Of a stretch of DNA of 64,000 bases, positions 61,074 to 64,000 are shown one piece after another. Within the stretch, counting starts at the first letter, position 1, and each line of letters opens with the position of its first letter. Source of the stretch: Bimastos eiseni (taxonomy: Eukaryota > Annelida > Clitellata > Crassiclitellata > Lumbricidae); the NCBI GenBank assembly GCA_959347315.1, contig OY365809.1:3079953-3143952 (forward strand), given 5' to 3'. The position numbers and the translations under genes were made by a program. The notes beneath the pieces are model-generated. The model saw nothing but the letters and a program-made list of their open reading frames with translations, searched no databases and had not been told where the DNA came from.

Positions 61074-61492
61074 CGTTGCTATAAAGCAGAGGTGTCAAAC
61101 GTTTTTGTGATGGCGCCAGTAGCAATATTTTCCAGTAAGTGGCGGGTCAGAGTGTCAAAGACGCATGATGAAAAGGGTAGAGATCTCAGAGGGGGACCAT
61201 TCAAACAGTTGAATTAAGCTTTGAAAACGTGATTCCGATATGCATTATCAATAACAATCATCACAGAAAATTCAGAAAGCCTTAAAATGACAAATTAGAC
61301 CTTTTATCCTCAATGGTGTCACTTTAGACAGGGCTCCGCGGGCCAGAAACGTATCGTCGGCGGGCCTGAAATGGCTCGCTGGCCGGCTCTTAGAGACCCA
61401 TGTGTTAGGTGAACGAAATTCACTCTTTATGTCCATACTATGTTAAGTGATAAATTACACTGATTTTCATCCTTTTGATGTTTTTCTTTTAG

Positions 61493-61655
61493 CAAAACCT
61501 GATGTTTCCAAACTACGACAGTGGTCGTTTTTCCGTCTTGGAGGACGGAACATTGGTCATCGAAAGCATCCAGAAGGAGGATGCAGGAGAATACGTCTGT
61601 AAGGGTCTGAGCGTGGCAGGCAGCGCATACGCCAAGGCAAGGCTGGAGGTCAAAG
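61493..61655 (+). CDS. robo: Robo exon: Ig-like domain 4, second half
   Basis: A 163-nt exon, phase 0 in and phase 1 out, acceptor TTCTTTTAG|CA and donor AAAG|GTTAGT. It encodes QNLMFPNYDSGRFSVLEDG, LVIESIQKEDAGEYVC and GLSVAGSAYAKARLEV. RFSV, LxIxxVQxxDxGxYxC and LNVAGSxxxKAxLEV are Robo Ig4 blocks; the second Cys is present. The intron before it (1.8 kb) holds a composite hAT element that ends about 90 bp upstream of the acceptor. Vertebrate Robo1 has a slightly longer loop before RFSV; here it is shorter. Confidence 0.94.
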
Positions 61656-62221
61656 GTTAGTGAACGTCTTTGTGAGTAAGCTATCATGATCTAATTCTTC
61701 AATACAGTACAATGACCTCCTTATAAAGTTCAGAATTGCACTTTGAAGTCGGGCAATCATTGAGAGTCACAGGCAGACTGGAAGAGGTAGGTTTTCCGTT
61801 TAAAGCAAAAGTCGATCTTGCTGAGAGAGTTGCGAACATGATGGGCAGAGAGTATTGTTCCCTCTAAGCTTTGCACATGTGCACGCGCAAACGGGCTGTG
61901 AAGCCGGAGCACTCAAGATTTTAGTGTGTGCATACAAAGCATTTTATGACCTCTAACCGACTGTGGCCTACCGTGCCTCAGGAACTTTGGTATCTTGGCT
62001 TACATGTCCCTTCATTTATCTTTAGACAAGGAATTTTTTTTTCTTAGGTTCTCAGAACTTATCACAATAAACTTTTATATATGATATTAATTTATCTATC
62101 ATTGCATTCAGCTCGGGTCTGCGCACAAAACTGAACTGTAAACCTTTTATAAAATGTTGACATGCAAAATTTCTTGTGCACACTATCTTCAAAAAATTAG
62201 AGGGAACATTGGTAGAGAGGG

Positions 62222-62530
62222 TTATGGATGAATACAATGTGACCTGTGAACAGGTGTATTACTTACCTTCTTATTGTTTTTACAGGTTTATTGCTTTCTC
62301 GCCATTTTGTGCAAGTGTATTACTTTCCCTACTTTGTGAACAAGTGTTTTACTTTCTTACTTTTGTGAACAAGTATGTTACCTTCTTACTTTTGTGAACA
62401 AGAGCATGAGCAGGGCACTAGTGTATCACCTACCTTCTTGCCTTTTGAACTAGAGTATCACTTCCCTAACTTTGTGAACAAGTGTATTGCTTTCATACTT
62501 GTGCGAATAAGTATATTTTACCTTCTAGTC
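62222..62530. repeat. About 31-bp degenerate minisatellite before the Ig5a acceptor
   Basis: Units of the type TTTTGTGAACAAGTGTATTA followed by CTTTCTTAC repeat about nine times and end roughly 50 bp before the acceptor at 62577-62578. Confidence 0.8.
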
Positions 62531-62578
62531 ACCTTCTTATCTTAATGAACAAGAAGTGTATTACCTTCGCGTGTGTAG

Positions 62579-62776
62579 ATCTGGACTTTCGTCCTCCGCC
62601 TATCATCCACCAGGGACCGCAGAACCAGACCCTTCCGATCAACAGCATAGCGATGCTCCAGTGTTCAGCCAGCGGGGAACCAGTACCCGTCATCCGCTGG
62701 TACAAGAACCAACGTGAAGTCCCGATGAGAGACCCGCGATACGCCCTCCTGGATTCCGGCACGCTCCAGATTTCGG
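62579..62776 (+). CDS. robo: Robo exon: Ig-like domain 5, first half
   Basis: A 198-nt exon, phase 1 in and out, acceptor GTGTGTAG|AT and donor TCGG|GTCAGT. It encodes FRPPPIIHQGPQNQTLPI, LQCSASGEPVPVIRWYKN, DPRYALLDSGTLQIS. The RPPPxIxxGPxNQT start is the Robo Ig5 signature. The first Cys and core Trp are present, and NQT is a potential N-glycosylation site conserved in the family. A degenerate minisatellite lies just upstream of the acceptor and a SINE tail begins about 11 bp downstream of the donor. Confidence 0.94.
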
Positions 62777-62787
62777 GTCAGTTGTCG

Positions 62788-63022
62788 ATACAATACAATA
62801 CAATACAACTGTAATTTGATATCACCCTTCTTTCTAAAATTTTTTCTCAGAAGTGCACACGCCTCAACGGCGCAATTGCAGTTGAAATGCAGAGCAATTG
62901 TGCGCGAAGGACTTGCTCAAGGTCCCTACACAGTGACTCCTCGTATGAGAGTCAAACCCGCCCACTCAGCACATGCTGAGCGTTACGGGCTGACCGCTCT
63001 AACCGATCGGCCACCGTGCCAC
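62788..63022 (-). mobile_element. tRNA-derived SINE (SINE-1), copy 4, next to the Ig5a donor
   Basis: The minus strand starts with GGTGGCCGATCGGTTAGAG, includes AGGGACCTTGAGCAAGTCCT and ATTGCTCTGCA, and ends in a (TATTG)n tail that abuts the Ig5a exon donor. The tail begins about 11 bp past the donor GT. Four-fold repetition of the tail unit suggests it is fairly young. Confidence 0.88.
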
Positions 63023-63383
63023 AGGAACATTAGTAATTTGTGTCACTTATGGTGAGAAGGTTCTGGGTTCAGACAAATGAACAACAAATAGATTCAGAAT
63101 GCCTTTGATTTAAATACTGATCCGACCCAGATTGCATCTAAATGAATTGTGTTCCTTCTTAGTTTTTCAGGACAGTATGCACAAGAAATTGTGTGCATGC
63201 AGTTTGAAGGGAATATCAGCCATTTTTCTATACTTTAGAGGCATAAGCAGTAGGTTAGCACTTAATTAGGCTACTTTGTGTATGTATGTCTGTATGTATG
63301 TATGTATGTGTGCTTTGATGTCTATATGCATGCACAAAATGTAGGTGTGTGTGGCAAAAGTAGCCTATGTACAATTGTACGTA

Positions 63384-63439
<56 letters not shown>

Positions 63440-63472
63440 TATATGTATATATGTATAATATCATGAAGTAAT

Positions 63473-63667
63473 ATGATCAAACATCTATATAGTGCTCCTC
63501 AAGATATATACTCAGAGGTGCTCTCTGCGCTGGCCTTAGTGATGTTAAATGTAAAGAAGTAATGCATCTATTAGCAAAACTATGCACAGTTAGCTGAAAA
63601 TAGTCATCAGTGGTGGGCCCACACGCAAACGTGGAACCAAGCAACAGATTCCGTCGACAGCTGACCT
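63473..63667 (+). repeat. Single copy of the 18.6 kb element arm
   Basis: It shares the segments CTATATAGTGC, TACTCAGAGGTGCTCTCTGC, CAGTGGTGGGCCCA, CGTGGAACCA and AGATTCCGTC with the left arm at 18603-18836. It is followed by an AT-rich simple repeat. It lies in the last Robo intron, about 155 bp before the Ig5b acceptor. Confidence 0.75.
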
Positions 63668-63821
63668 CGTATATATATATATAAATGTACGTATGTGTGT
63701 ATATATATATGTATATATATATGTCAGTATGTATGTGAGTTTGTGTTTGTATAAATCTACGTATGTGTACTGCATTTAACATGTTGCTTGACATTGAACT
63801 GATGTGTCTACATATTCTTAG

Positions 63822-64000
63822 ATCTGCGTAGATCCGACACCGGTCTCTACACGTGCAAGGCATCCAGCGACTCCGGCGAGACATCGTGGAGCGCGTCGTT
63901 GACGATCGAGACTCCGACGAACCCGTCCATCATCTTCCATCGCACGCCGGAGACTTCCACATATCCGGGAACTCCGTCGAAGCCGGTCGTCCTGGAGATT
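63822..64000 (+). CDS. robo: Robo exon: Ig-like domain 5, second half, and start of FN3-1 (partial, runs off window)
   Basis: Acceptor ATTCTTAG|AT, phase 1. It encodes DLRRSDTGLYTCKASSDSGE, TSWSASLTIE, then a linker rich in Pro and Thr and the start PSKPVVLEI. DTGxYTCxASxxSGExxWSAxLxV is the end of Robo Ig5. PSKPxVxxV opens the first fibronectin type III domain of the family. The frame is still open at base 64000, so the exon end is not seen. The remaining FN3 domains, the transmembrane helix and the cytoplasmic CC motifs must lie downstream. Confidence 0.94.

Larger units (their letters stand above)
60339..61402. mobile_element. Composite hAT nonautonomous element in the Ig4 intron
   Basis: Flanked by TGTTAGGT at 60331-60338 and 61403-61410. 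It starts CAGAGGTGTCAAACG like the transposase-bearing element at 12.4 kb and ends TTAGAGACCCATG. A second copy of the 5' end begins at 61087 and runs to the right terminus, so about 200 bp at 60339-60535 is repeated at 61087-61290. Two R105 copies in opposite orientation (60658 and 60992) lie between. It may be a nested or partly duplicated insertion mobilised by the hAT family represented at 10.3-12.4 kb. Confidence 0.75.

Overview
The window is nuclear DNA from an animal. It is AT-rich, dominated by repeats, and has widely spaced short exons with GT/AG introns. There are no operons, ribosome binding sites or bacterial-type genes. The one host gene I can support is the 5' half of a roundabout (Robo) family axon-guidance receptor on the + strand. 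Robo is a bilaterian gene. The intron sizes, the dense microsatellites and the many short interspersed repeats suggest a bilaterian invertebrate, probably marine, but the phylum cannot be fixed from this sequence alone.

Robo layout: a probable signal-peptide exon (29213-29336), an 11 kb intron, Ig1 in one exon (40327-40650), a 16.3 kb intron, Ig2 in one exon (56914-57192), then Ig3, Ig4 and Ig5, each split over two exons (57741-57879 + 58920-59047; 59571-59695 + 61493-61655; 62579-62776 + 63822-64000). All intron phases agree. From the ATG at 29213 the joined exons give 553 codons with no stop, and the last exon runs off the window just as the first fibronectin type III domain begins. The protein would be a cell-surface receptor whose N-terminal Ig domains bind Slit. 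The FN3, transmembrane and cytoplasmic parts lie beyond base 64000.

The first 29 kb lies upstream of the putative start exon. I find no convincing host gene there. It holds nonautonomous hAT elements with 8-bp target duplications (2393-3262, 7284-7576, 9545-9968), a decayed hAT transposase gene (10344-12129, minus) with one terminal repeat, a 31-bp minisatellite (17.1-17.8 kb), a long-terminal-inverted-repeat element (18.6-19.5 kb), a repeat array (24.2-26.9 kb) and many microsatellites. The introns carry tRNA-derived SINEs, a broken LINE, two more hAT elements, a 0.9 kb CATA tract and several minisatellites.

The most striking non-gene signal is a roughly 105-bp dispersed repeat, called R105 here, present in about 33 copies in both orientations (about one per 2 kb). 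I could not assign it to a known class, and its terminal sequence appears to have seeded a 27-bp minisatellite at 30.55-30.83 kb. I found no evidence of a new multi-gene system; the novelty here is in the repeat biology around a developmental receptor gene.
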